This document shows positions 26,775 to 34,145 of a stretch of 39,607 nt of DNA, piece after piece. Source of the DNA: CAZDCZ01 sp964504155 (GTDB taxonomy: Bacteria > Bacteroidota > Bacteroidia > Bacteroidales > UBA12077); NCBI GenBank assembly GCA_964504155.1, contig CAZDCZ010000018.1, positions 1 through 39,607 of the forward strand, read 5' to 3'. The position numbers and the translations under genes are program-made. Under the pieces are notes generated by a model. It did no database searches and was not told the DNA's origin. It saw nothing but the letters and a program-made list of their open reading frames with translations. Each line of letters starts with the position of its first letter. Position 1 is the stretch's first letter.

Positions 26775-26875
26775 TATCATTCTGAGCGAAGTCGAAGAAC
26801 CGAGTGAAACGAGCTCAAAGAAGTTAGTCTATTAGTTTAAAAATGAGACATTTCGACTTCGCTCAATATGACAAA
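26775..26875. repeat. Bacteroidota-type intergenic palindromic repeat
   Basis: TGAGCGAAGTCGAA (26784-26797) and its exact complement (26853-26866) flank ~55 bp. The outer sequences, TTATCATTC on the left and ATATGACAA on the right, are also roughly complementary. I recall this TGAGCGAAGTCGAA element as a very common dispersed intergenic repeat in Bacteroidota genomes. It lies between convergent genes (the 7TM-HD gene and lolA), which fits such elements. Confidence 0.75.
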
Positions 26876-26932
26876 TTAAATTAAAACTTCACTTTTTTTA
26901 CACTATCTTTTTTATACATATAATTTGGGCTT

Positions 26933-27583
26933 TTACCATCTTAAATCAATAACTTCAATATTTGGATATTTTGTTTTATTAAAAGAAAATATACTGTTAG
27001 AAATTGGATTGTTATAAATATAATTCGATATAGAAAATAAATATCGAGTACCATTTTTGTAAAATATTTTAGCCGAGCTAATTTGTAATTTGCTTTTATT
27101 AATTTCTAATCTAATGCGAGAATATTCATTATTTAAATCCTCAGGATATAAGTCAATAGAGTAAAAGCTAGTATTATTCTTTATTAATTCGCCTAGATAT
27201 TTATATTTAAAACCTTCTTCGTAAATAGTGAAAATTTTATTAGGGTGAGAAAAAATATCATTATCTTCTTTATCAGGTTCCGAAATATTTACCTCATTTA
27301 CATCTTTTAAATAACTCCATAAAGTTTTCCCGTTAAAGTAAGTTGTTGAATTCATAAAATCGAGTAGGTATTTATCGCCTTTCAGTATTATGTTTCCTTT
27401 TGATGTATTAGTGCTATTATCTTTTAAATCGGAATATTTTACAACAAAATCTGCTTTTATTGTTGTATATGATTTTGTTTTTTTTGATACTTTATTTAGA
27501 ATATTTTTTGCATCATTGTCGTATTGAGCAAATGTAGAATATGCTAGAAATAAAGTAAAAATTAGTAAAATATATTTTTTCAT
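26933..27583 (-). CDS. lolA: LolA-like lipoprotein carrier
   Basis: A 216-residue periplasmic protein of the LolA superfamily, which carries lipoproteins from the inner to the outer membrane. The signal peptide is YILLIFTLFLAYSTFAQ. Residues that follow match the family pattern: VSKKTKSYTTIKADFVVKY, then GNIILKGDKYLLDF and NGKTLWSYLKDVNEVNIS with YEEGFKYKY. It is directly downstream of ftsK, 53 bp away on the same strand, an arrangement I recall in other Bacteroidota (ftsK then lolA), so cotranscription is likely. Confidence 0.85.
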   Translation of the reverse strand: MKKYILLIFTLFLAYSTFAQYDNDAKNILNKVSKKTKSYTTIKADFVVKYSDLKDNSTNTSKGNIILKGDKYLLDFMNSTTYFNGKTLWSYLKDVNEVNISEPDKEDNDIFSHPNKIFTIYEEGFKYKYLGELIKNNTSFYSIDLYPEDLNNEYSRIRLEINKSKLQISSAKIFYKNGTRYLFSISNYIYNNPISNSIFSFNKTKYPNIEVIDLRW

Positions 27584-27636
27584 GGTTTAGTGATTTTCTG
27601 AATTAACGAATAAAATTATATGATGCATTATTTCTT

Positions 27637-30015
27637 TTAGTTATTTAAGAAATCATTCAAATATTGTTCCAAAGAATATTCGTCTTGAAACAGTACTTGT
27701 CTGGCTTTACTTCCTTCAAAAGGTCCAACAATATTTGCTGCTTCGAGTTGATCAATAATTCTACCTGCTCTATTATATCCAATAGAAAATTTTCTTTGAA
27801 TTAACGATGTTGAGCCATGTTGGTTTCTAACAATCATTTTTGCAGCATCTTCAAACAAAACATCACGATTCGATAAATCAACATTTCCAGCTTCAGGAGA
27901 GTTTTCTTCTACAAATTCCGGAAGAAGAAATGCCGAAGGATATGATTGTTGAGATGCAATATAGTTAGAAATTTTTTCTAATTCGGGTGTATCTATAAAC
28001 GCACATTGTAATCGTGTTAAATCGCTCCCTGTTGAAATTAACATATCTCCACGACCAATTAATTGGTTTGCTCCCGGGCTATCGAGAATTGTTCTGGAAT
28101 CGACCATAGACGTAACTCTAAATGCCATTCTTGCAGGAAAATTTGCTTTTATTGTTCCTGTAATAATATTTGTCGATGGACGTTGAGTTGCAATTATTAA
28201 ATGAATTCCAATAGCACGAGCCAGTTGAGCAAGTCTGGTAATTGGTCCTTCAACTTCTTTTCCGGCTGTCATAATTAAATCGGCAAATTCGTCTATAACA
28301 ATTATAATATATGGTAAATATTTATGTCCCTTTTCCGGATTTAGTTTTCTTGCAATAAATTTTGTATTATATTCTTTTATATTACGTAAATGTGCTAGTT
28401 TAAGTAAGTTGTATCTATTATCCATCTCAATGCAAAGAGAATTTAATGTGTTAATTACTTTTTGCGTATCGGTAACAATTGCTTCTTCTGCATCGGGGAG
28501 TTTCGCCAAAAAATGTTTCTCTATAACCGAATAAAGAGTCAACTCAACTTTTTTAGGGTCAATTAGTACAAATTTTAATTGTGCAGGATGTTTTTTATAA
28601 AGCAAAGATGCTAAAATAGTATTTAGTCCAACAGATTTTCCTTGCCCTGTAGCTCCGGCAACTAGTAAGTGTGGCATTTTTGCCAAATCGAAAATATAAG
28701 TCTCATTAGAAATTGTTTTCCCTAGAGCAATACAAAGTTCATATTTCGATTCTCTGAATTTTTTCGATGATAAAACAGAACGCATAGATACTATTTCAGG
28801 TGTTTGACTTGGGACTTCAATACCTATAGTTCCTCTACCGGGGATAGGTGCTATAATTCGTATTCCTAAGGCGGCAAGACTTAAAGCTATGTCGTCTTCT
28901 AGATTTTTAATTTTTGATATCCTTACTCCCGGAGCAGGAATTATTTCGTAAAGTGTAACAGTAGGACCTATTGTGGCTTTAATTTTATCGATTCTAATAT
29001 TATAGTTTGCTAAAGTTTCTACAATTCGATTTTTATTTGCAATTACTTCTTCCTTATTTATTTGTTGTTGATTTGATGTAGCTTCATAATTGTTTAATAA
29101 ATCAATTGAAGGAAGTTTATAATTCGATAAATCAAGCGTTGGATCGTAATTGTCAAATTTTTGATTATTATTATTGATAGTTGGTTCTTCAGTTTCTTTT
29201 CGTGTTTCAATTGTTAGTTCAATATTTTTTTCTTCTAAATCAGTATTAAGCTTTTCTTCATCTAAGTCGATTAATTCCGTAGAATTTTCATTATTTTCAA
29301 GAGTATTATTTATAATCATGTCATCATCTAAAGTATCATTGTCTTCAACTGATGGTTTATTGTCGGAATTTAAAATAGTATTAGTCTCTTTTTCTTCCGG
29401 CTCTAATTCTTTTTTTAGTATATGTTTATTTATTAATCTTGAAACATATTTTAAAAAATTATCGAACGAGAAAATTATGTAACACATAATAGCAAAACTT
29501 AGCAGGAATGCAGTACCGACTTTCCCAATAAAAGAATTAAGCCATTGGGCAATCTGATAGCCATGATTTCCACCTAAGCCACTTCCCAGATACCCATTAG
29601 AATTATTGAAAATATATCCTAATAAAATCGACAAGAGTATCATGCCTGTGAGACTTGTCTTTAATACTTTTTTTATCGATAAGGTTTTTATTTTAAAAAA
29701 ACGCAGCCCAATTATTAATAGAATAAAAGGAAAAGCAAAAGATGCAATTCCAAACCATTTATTAATAAAAAGATTTGAAAAATGAGCTCCTGATTTTCCT
29801 GTCCAATTTTCTACTACTATACTTGTTTCTGAAATTACTTTCGACCATTCGAAGCTTTGATCTGTTTTCCAAGTAAAGAAATACGATATAAATGATAATG
29901 TAAGAAAGGCAGATAGAAAAATTATAAAGATCCCTATAATAACCTTGAATCTTTCATCAGCCAAAATTTTATCATTTTTTGTTCTCGTTTTGATTTTTTT
30001 CTTTTTTTTAGCCAT
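27637..30015 (-). CDS. ftsK: DNA translocase FtsK
   Basis: FtsK/SpoIIIE DNA translocase, which pumps chromosome ends to the septum during division. The ATG at 30015 gives 792 residues; a TTG three bases upstream is also in frame. The basic start AKKKKKIKTRTKN is followed by four TM segments (residues ~25-190). An acidic, Asn/Glu-rich linker covers ~205-310. The motor domain has the alpha/beta part (ETLANYNIRIDKIKATIGPTV from ~325) and the Walker A in LLVAGATGQGKSVGLNTI (~470), with Walker B in YIIIVIDEFADLIMTAG. The C-terminal gamma winged helix (FEDAAKMIVRNQ, then GYNRAGRIIDQLEAANIVGP) recognises KOPS. The linker is short compared with E. coli FtsK. Confidence 0.97.
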   Translation of the reverse strand: MAKKKKKIKTRTKNDKILADERFKVIIGIFIIFLSAFLTLSFISYFFTWKTDQSFEWSKVISETSIVVENWTGKSGAHFSNLFINKWFGIASFAFPFILLIIGLRFFKIKTLSIKKVLKTSLTGMILLSILLGYIFNNSNGYLGSGLGGNHGYQIAQWLNSFIGKVGTAFLLSFAIMCYIIFSFDNFLKYVSRLINKHILKKELEPEEKETNTILNSDNKPSVEDNDTLDDDMIINNTLENNENSTELIDLDEEKLNTDLEEKNIELTIETRKETEEPTINNNNQKFDNYDPTLDLSNYKLPSIDLLNNYEATSNQQQINKEEVIANKNRIVETLANYNIRIDKIKATIGPTVTLYEIIPAPGVRISKIKNLEDDIALSLAALGIRIIAPIPGRGTIGIEVPSQTPEIVSMRSVLSSKKFRESKYELCIALGKTISNETYIFDLAKMPHLLVAGATGQGKSVGLNTILASLLYKKHPAQLKFVLIDPKKVELTLYSVIEKHFLAKLPDAEEAIVTDTQKVINTLNSLCIEMDNRYNLLKLAHLRNIKEYNTKFIARKLNPEKGHKYLPYIIIVIDEFADLIMTAGKEVEGPITRLAQLARAIGIHLIIATQRPSTNIITGTIKANFPARMAFRVTSMVDSRTILDSPGANQLIGRGDMLISTGSDLTRLQCAFIDTPELEKISNYIASQQSYPSAFLLPEFVEENSPEAGNVDLSNRDVLFEDAAKMIVRNQHGSTSLIQRKFSIGYNRAGRIIDQLEAANIVGPFEGSKARQVLFQDEYSLEQYLNDFLNN

Positions 30016-30260
30016 CAATTATTAATATTGTCGTAATTATAAAATCCTTTACAAAGTAATAGAATTAAATCTAAAAACCTAAAACGTTTTTTAGAAATTT
30101 TTAACAAGAAATTATATTTGTAAATAGTTATTTAATATATTATGCTTTTGTCGGAGTAAAAATTATATTAAAATAATTTTAGTTAGAAAATAATAAACCA
30201 GAAATAGGCAAATTTAATATATTATGAAAAGTGTACTGTACGTAAGTATTTTAGTAAATT

Positions 30261-30944
30261 TTATTTTAATAATTTAATAATTTCTTTCATTGTTTTTTTA
30301 TTTATTTGTTTGTATTCATTTGTAATATGAAAATTTTCTTTAGAAACTTTAGTTTCTAAAATGTCTGATGCTGTAAGTTTCATTCTTATTCCATACAATT
30401 TTATTTCAAATTGAAGTAAAACGCCATCAATATTTCGGAAAGGAGTATGCGCATTTGCATTACTGATTTCAATATTGTTTGTATAATAAACATTAAATGG
30501 TTTTATTAAAGTGTCGGAACATGTAATTTGTGCTTTGGCACAGTCATATCCGGCAATATTCTTAGTTTCTCCGGTTCGAGAAATATTAATATTAGGTAAG
30601 TTTTTATAAAAAATTGATGGTTCTCCAATTTTTTCGATGTATTTATATTTATTGTTAAATATTTTAACTAATGTAATGCTTTCTCCTTTTTTAGTATTTT
30701 GAATATGACTAAAACTAACTATTCCGGATAAACTTTCTATTTTATTTATTGTATTATTGTCTTTAAATTTGATAGTCATTTTTTTAGGTAAAAACGTAGA
30801 CATAAAGTTTTGAAGAGAATCATCTAAATATTCAATATCGTATTTTATTAAACCTTCTTTAATTCTATGATTTGATTTTTTTTCTGTACACGAATATATA
30901 CTTATAGATGTAAAAACGATGATTAAAAAAATACGTACTTTCAT
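30261..30944 (-). CDS. GLPGLI/DUF4412-like lipoprotein
   Basis: A 227-residue putative lipoprotein. The signal peptide IFLIIVFTSISIYSCTE has a Cys at residue 19 that fits a lipobox. Residues from 33 read GLIKYDIEYLDD, followed by MTIKFKDNNTINKIES. A central NIAGYDCAKAQI (~135) is followed by FNVYYTNNIEI and GVLLQFEIKLYGIRMKLTA. This pattern matches, from memory, Bacteroidota periplasmic/outer-membrane proteins of the GLPGLI or DUF4412 type; role unknown. A minus-strand TATCTTTG (31002-31009) fits the -7 consensus, 57 bp upstream of the ATG. Confidence 0.6.
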   Translation of the reverse strand: MKVRIFLIIVFTSISIYSCTEKKSNHRIKEGLIKYDIEYLDDSLQNFMSTFLPKKMTIKFKDNNTINKIESLSGIVSFSHIQNTKKGESITLVKIFNNKYKYIEKIGEPSIFYKNLPNINISRTGETKNIAGYDCAKAQITCSDTLIKPFNVYYTNNIEISNANAHTPFRNIDGVLLQFEIKLYGIRMKLTASDILETKVSKENFHITNEYKQINKKTMKEIIKLLK

Positions 30945-31249
30945 TTAGTAAATTATTTTAGACACTGTAATAAATGTAAATTTTATATGTGCTATTTATA
31001 TCAAAGATATAAAAAAATAGGACTTAATTATCGATAATATTGAATTATTGATAAAATTGCATATTTGAGTAATTAATCAATATTTTATACTTACTAAAAT
31101 TATTTTAATTGTATTGTTTAAAAACATTATTAGAGGATTGTAAATATCTTAGGTTATTTAACATATTAAAATATTAATTAAACTTAAAAAATTATGTAAT
31201 TTTTTTATAAGTTTGTAACTTAAAATAACAATACTGTAAATAGTTGTAT
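30945..31249. other. Intergenic region with divergent candidate promoters
   Basis: About 300 bp of AT-rich DNA between the divergent lipoprotein and carbamate kinase genes. Two octamers match the Bacteroidota -7 consensus TAnnTTTG: TATCTTTG on the minus strand (31002-31009) facing the lipoprotein gene, and TAAGTTTG on the plus strand (31208-31215) facing the carbamate kinase gene. I see no convincing -33 partner for either and no other structure. Confidence 0.4.
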
Positions 31250-32197
31250 ATGAATAAATTAGCTGTTGTTGCATTAGGTGGAAATGCATTATTAAGAGGT
31301 GATCAGGTTGGTACAATTGAAGAACAAGAAAAAAATGCTACTGATACACTTGAAAATTTGGTATATCTCATTAAAGATGGTTATGATATTGTAATTGGTC
31401 ATGGTAATGGTCCACAAGTAGGAAATATTTTAATGAGAAATGATGCAGGAGAAGAAAATTATAAAATTCCTCAAATGCCCTTAGATGTTTGTGTTGCCGA
31501 TTCGCAAGGTGGTATTGGTTATATGATTGAGCGAATGCTTAGAAATGTTTTGAATAAACATGGCATTAAGAAAGAGATTGTTACTCTTGTAACTCAGGTT
31601 GAAGTTGATAAGGATGACCCTGCTTTTCAAGATCCTCAAAAGCGTGTTGGTAAAATTTATAACAAAGAAGAAGCCGATAAATTAGCAAAAGATAAAGGAT
31701 GGATATTTAAAGAAGAGGTAAAAGCTCACGGAGGGTGGAGAAGAGTTGTGCCATCGCCTAAACCTATAAGTATAATGAACGAACGTGTTGTTGAAGCATT
31801 AGTTCGTGAAGGGAATATTGTTATTGCTGCCGGTGGTGGTGGAATTCCTGTTTATTACGACGAAAAAGGAGATATAAGACCTGTAGAAGCTGTTATCGAT
31901 AAAGATAATGCAACATCCTTACTTGCTGCAAGAATTAAAGCAGACGAATTTTATATTCTAACTGATGTTCCGTATGTTTATATTAACTATAAAAAACCAA
32001 ACGAGCAGAAATTAGAGCTTTTAAATATGGCTGATGCTGAGAAATATTTAGAAGATGGAATGTTTGCAGAAGGAAGTATGGCTCCTAAAATTAAAGCTTG
32101 TTTACAATTTGTTGAACAAGGTGGTATAAAGAGTGTAATTACTGAAGCTACAAAATTAGAAGATCGTTCTTATGGAACTAAAATAGTAAAAGAATAA
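31250..32197 (+). CDS. arcC: Carbamate kinase
   Basis: Carbamate kinase, which transfers phosphate from carbamoyl phosphate to ADP in the catabolic direction, yielding ATP, CO2 and ammonia. The ATG at 31250 gives 315 residues starting MNKLAVVALGGNALLRGDQ, the family start; a TTG two codons upstream is also in frame. Further signatures are DIVIGHGNGPQVGNIL, GGWRRVVPSPKPI, VIAAGGGGIPVYYDEKG, VIDKDNATSLLAARI and the C-terminal EGSMAPKIKACL. It is followed 31 bp later by ornithine carbamoyltransferase, forming a carbamoyl-phosphate-using pair. No arginine deiminase gene is present in the window. Confidence 0.96.
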   Translation: MNKLAVVALGGNALLRGDQVGTIEEQEKNATDTLENLVYLIKDGYDIVIGHGNGPQVGNILMRNDAGEENYKIPQMPLDVCVADSQGGIGYMIERMLRNVLNKHGIKKEIVTLVTQVEVDKDDPAFQDPQKRVGKIYNKEEADKLAKDKGWIFKEEVKAHGGWRRVVPSPKPISIMNERVVEALVREGNIVIAAGGGGIPVYYDEKGDIRPVEAVIDKDNATSLLAARIKADEFYILTDVPYVYINYKKPNEQKLELLNMADAEKYLEDGMFAEGSMAPKIKACLQFVEQGGIKSVITEATKLEDRSYGTKIVKE

Positions 32198-32228
32198 AGA
32201 TATTAATAAATTAAAAAAATTATTAGTT

Positions 32229-33230
32229 ATGGCATTTAATTTAAAAAATAGAAATTTTTTAAAGTTAATTGATCTTACTCCAAAAGAAATTAACTTTTTA
32301 TTAGATTTATCTGCTGATTTAAAAAAAGCAAAATATACAGGTATAGAGCAAAAAAATCTTGAAGGGAAAAATATAGCATTAATCTTTGAAAAATCATCTA
32401 CTCGTACACGTTGTGCATTTGAAGTAGCAGCTTTAGATCAAGGAGCTCATGTAACATATTTAGGTCCTTCAGGCTCGCAAATTGGGGGTAAAGAAACTAT
32501 GAAAGATACCGCTCGTGTTCTTGGTAGAATGTACGATGGTATTGAGTACCGTGGTTTTGGTCAAGATATTGTTGAAGAACTTGGAGCAAATGCAGGAGTA
32601 CCTGTATGGAACGGTTTAACAACAGAATTTCATCCAACTCAAATTCTTGCCGATTTTCTTACAATGCGAGAATATTCTGACAAACCTCTTAATAAAGTGA
32701 AATTTGCGTATTTAGGTGATGCTAGAAATAATATGGGGAATTCTTTATTAATTGGTGCTGCAAAAATGGGAATGGATTTCCGTTCTGTTGCTCCTAAAAG
32801 TGTTCAACCTACTGCTGAACTTGTAGCTCAAGCTAAAGAAATTGCAAAAGAGACAGGTGCTAAAATTATGGTAACCGACAATATTGAAGAAGGTGTTAAA
32901 GATTGCGATTTCTTATATACCGATGTATGGGTATCAATGGGAGAACCTGAAGAAGTTTGGAAACAAAGAATAGAATTGTTAAAACCTTATCAAGTTAATT
33001 CTGATGTTATGAGAATGACTGCTAACCCAAATGTGAAATTCTTACATTGTCTTCCTGCTTTTCATAATACCGATACTAAAGTAGGAAAAGATATTTACGA
33101 GAAATTTGGAATTAAAGCAATGGAAGTAACAGAGGAAGTATTCGAATCGGAAGCTTCTGTTGTTTTCGATGAAGCAGAAAACAGACTTCACACTATTAAA
33201 GCAGTAATGGTTGCTACATTAGGTAAGTAA
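32229..33230 (+). CDS. arcB: Ornithine carbamoyltransferase, probably catabolic
   Basis: A 333-residue carbamoyltransferase. The carbamoyl-phosphate loop is EKSSTRTRCAFEVAA (~55-69), followed by GPSGSQIGGKETMKDTARVL and EFHPTQILADFLTM. The ornithine-binding part has the VSMGEP segment and HCLPAFHNTDT. Residues around VLGRMYDGIEYRGFGQ and VPVWNGLTTEFHPTQ are very close to the ArcB-type catabolic enzymes, and the neighbour carbamate kinase supports a catabolic role: citrulline + phosphate to ornithine + carbamoyl phosphate. An anabolic (ArgF) role or a related carbamoyltransferase cannot be fully excluded. A stem-loop terminator follows. Confidence 0.9.
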   Translation: MAFNLKNRNFLKLIDLTPKEINFLLDLSADLKKAKYTGIEQKNLEGKNIALIFEKSSTRTRCAFEVAALDQGAHVTYLGPSGSQIGGKETMKDTARVLGRMYDGIEYRGFGQDIVEELGANAGVPVWNGLTTEFHPTQILADFLTMREYSDKPLNKVKFAYLGDARNNMGNSLLIGAAKMGMDFRSVAPKSVQPTAELVAQAKEIAKETGAKIMVTDNIEEGVKDCDFLYTDVWVSMGEPEEVWKQRIELLKPYQVNSDVMRMTANPNVKFLHCLPAFHNTDTKVGKDIYEKFGIKAMEVTEEVFESEASVVFDEAENRLHTIKAVMVATLGK

Positions 33231-33247
33231 ATCATTTTAAATATTAC

Positions 33248-33286
33248 AAAGAGAGAGACTCTGTTTTAATATAGTCGCTCTTTTTG
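33248..33286 (+). terminator. Terminator after carbamoyltransferase gene
   Basis: AAAGAG (33248-33253) pairs with CTCTTT (33278-33283), and GACT (33257-33260) with AGTC (33273-33276), giving an interrupted stem that is followed by a short T run. It is 17 bp past the stop codon. Confidence 0.65.
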
Positions 33287-33328
33287 TATATTATAATATG
33301 ACTATCCGTGTAATTACCTAATTTATAG

Positions 33329-33419
33329 ATTGATTTTCTTCATCTGCCCAATCCCTAAAGGGGGAGAAGAAAATCAATTTGCTCCCTTTAGGGTTCAGGG
33401 TAAACAAATTGATTTTCAA
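33329..33419. repeat. Intergenic palindromic repeat
   Basis: CCCTAAAGGG (33353-33362) and CTCCCTTTAGGG (33382-33393) form a stem of about 10-12 bp around ~20 bp. The outer parts carry repeated ATTGATTTTC (33330-33339 and around 33409-33418) and, inverted, GAAAATCAATTT in the loop. I recall CCCTAAAGGGG...CTCCCTTTAGGG as a dispersed intergenic repeat type in Bacteroidota. It lies between the convergent carbamoyltransferase and DUF456 genes. Confidence 0.7.
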
Positions 33420-33479
33420 CATATATCTCTTGTAAATGGGTATATAAGCGAACTGTCATTTATTATAAATTAGTATTAT

Positions 33480-33956
33480 TTATAACCATTCTGTAAAGAA
33501 ATAGTATGTCATAACTCCAGAGTAAATAAGTTTTAAGCCTGTTCCAAGTAAAAATCCCAAGAACGAACCTAAGCCCGATTTTACCGATTTGTCTAAATTG
33601 GCTCCTCTAATTAATTCTGCTATAATTGCTCCAAGTAAAGGCCCAATGATTATTCCAATAGGAGGGAAGAAAAATAAACCTACGATAAGACCAATTATAG
33701 AACCTCGGACTCCGGCTTTAGAGCCTCCAAATTTTCTTGTTCCCCAAACAGGAACTATATAATCTAAAAATGTTACAATAATGGCTATAAACCCCATTAA
33801 TATTAAAAACGAAGATGCAAAATCTCCAAATTGAGTTAATTGTAGCATTAATAATCCTAGAAAACTCAAAGGAGGTCCGGGTATTATTGGTAATATGCAT
33901 CCTATTAAACCAACAATTATTAAAAGTATTCCTAATACTAAAATAAAAAAATCCAT
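33480..33956 (-). CDS. DUF456 membrane protein
   Basis: A 158-residue inner-membrane protein of the DUF456 family with about four hydrophobic segments. Visible motifs are GLIGCILPIIPGPPLSFLGL at residues ~17-36, a central YIVPVWGTRKFGGSKAGVRG, and a Gly-rich C-terminal GPLLGAIIAELIRG then KSGLGSFLGFLLGTGLK. The small-residue GxxxG-like pattern in the last helices resembles glycine-zipper segments. It starts 2 bp after the Cys-rich FeoB accessory gene, so it is the third gene of the feo operon. Its function is unknown; the tight spacing suggests, but does not prove, a link to iron uptake. Confidence 0.85.
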   Translation of the reverse strand: MDFFILVLGILLIIVGLIGCILPIIPGPPLSFLGLLMLQLTQFGDFASSFLILMGFIAIIVTFLDYIVPVWGTRKFGGSKAGVRGSIIGLIVGLFFFPPIGIIIGPLLGAIIAELIRGANLDKSVKSGLGSFLGFLLGTGLKLIYSGVMTYYFFTEWL

Positions 33957-33958
33957 AA

Positions 33959-34141
33959 TTAATATTTTTTAAATATCGATTTATTTATATTGTTTTTTTT
34001 ATTGGTTTGAAAACTGCATGCAGAACTAGAACATTTACTACAACGATTCTCTGTTTTTGGATTAAAAAAATCGAAAATGTTATATAATACATAAACAACA
34101 CTTATTACGATAATTAAATATGTTATAATTTCTTGTAGCAT
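33959..34141 (-). CDS. FeoB-associated Cys-rich membrane protein
   Basis: A 60-residue protein with one N-terminal TM (IITYLIIVISVVYVLYNI) followed by a cytoplasmic Cys-rich part CSKCSSSACSF and a basic tail. This is the pattern of the FeoB-associated Cys-rich membrane proteins, which replace or complement FeoC in many Bacteroidota. It starts 4 bp after feoAB and lies 2 bp before the DUF456 gene, so all three are very probably one transcript. Confidence 0.85.
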   Translation of the reverse strand: MLQEIITYLIIVISVVYVLYNIFDFFNPKTENRCSKCSSSACSFQTNKKNNINKSIFKKY

Positions 34142-34145
34142 AATA

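Noticed and set aside
30064..30095. Hairpin CTAAAAA...TTTTTAG upstream of ftsK as a terminator
   Set aside because: The stem is only about 7 A/T pairs, which is expected by chance in this AT-rich DNA.
33718..33900. A 60-residue minus-strand frame inside the DUF456 gene
   Set aside because: It lies wholly within the DUF456 gene in another frame and has no recognisable sense.
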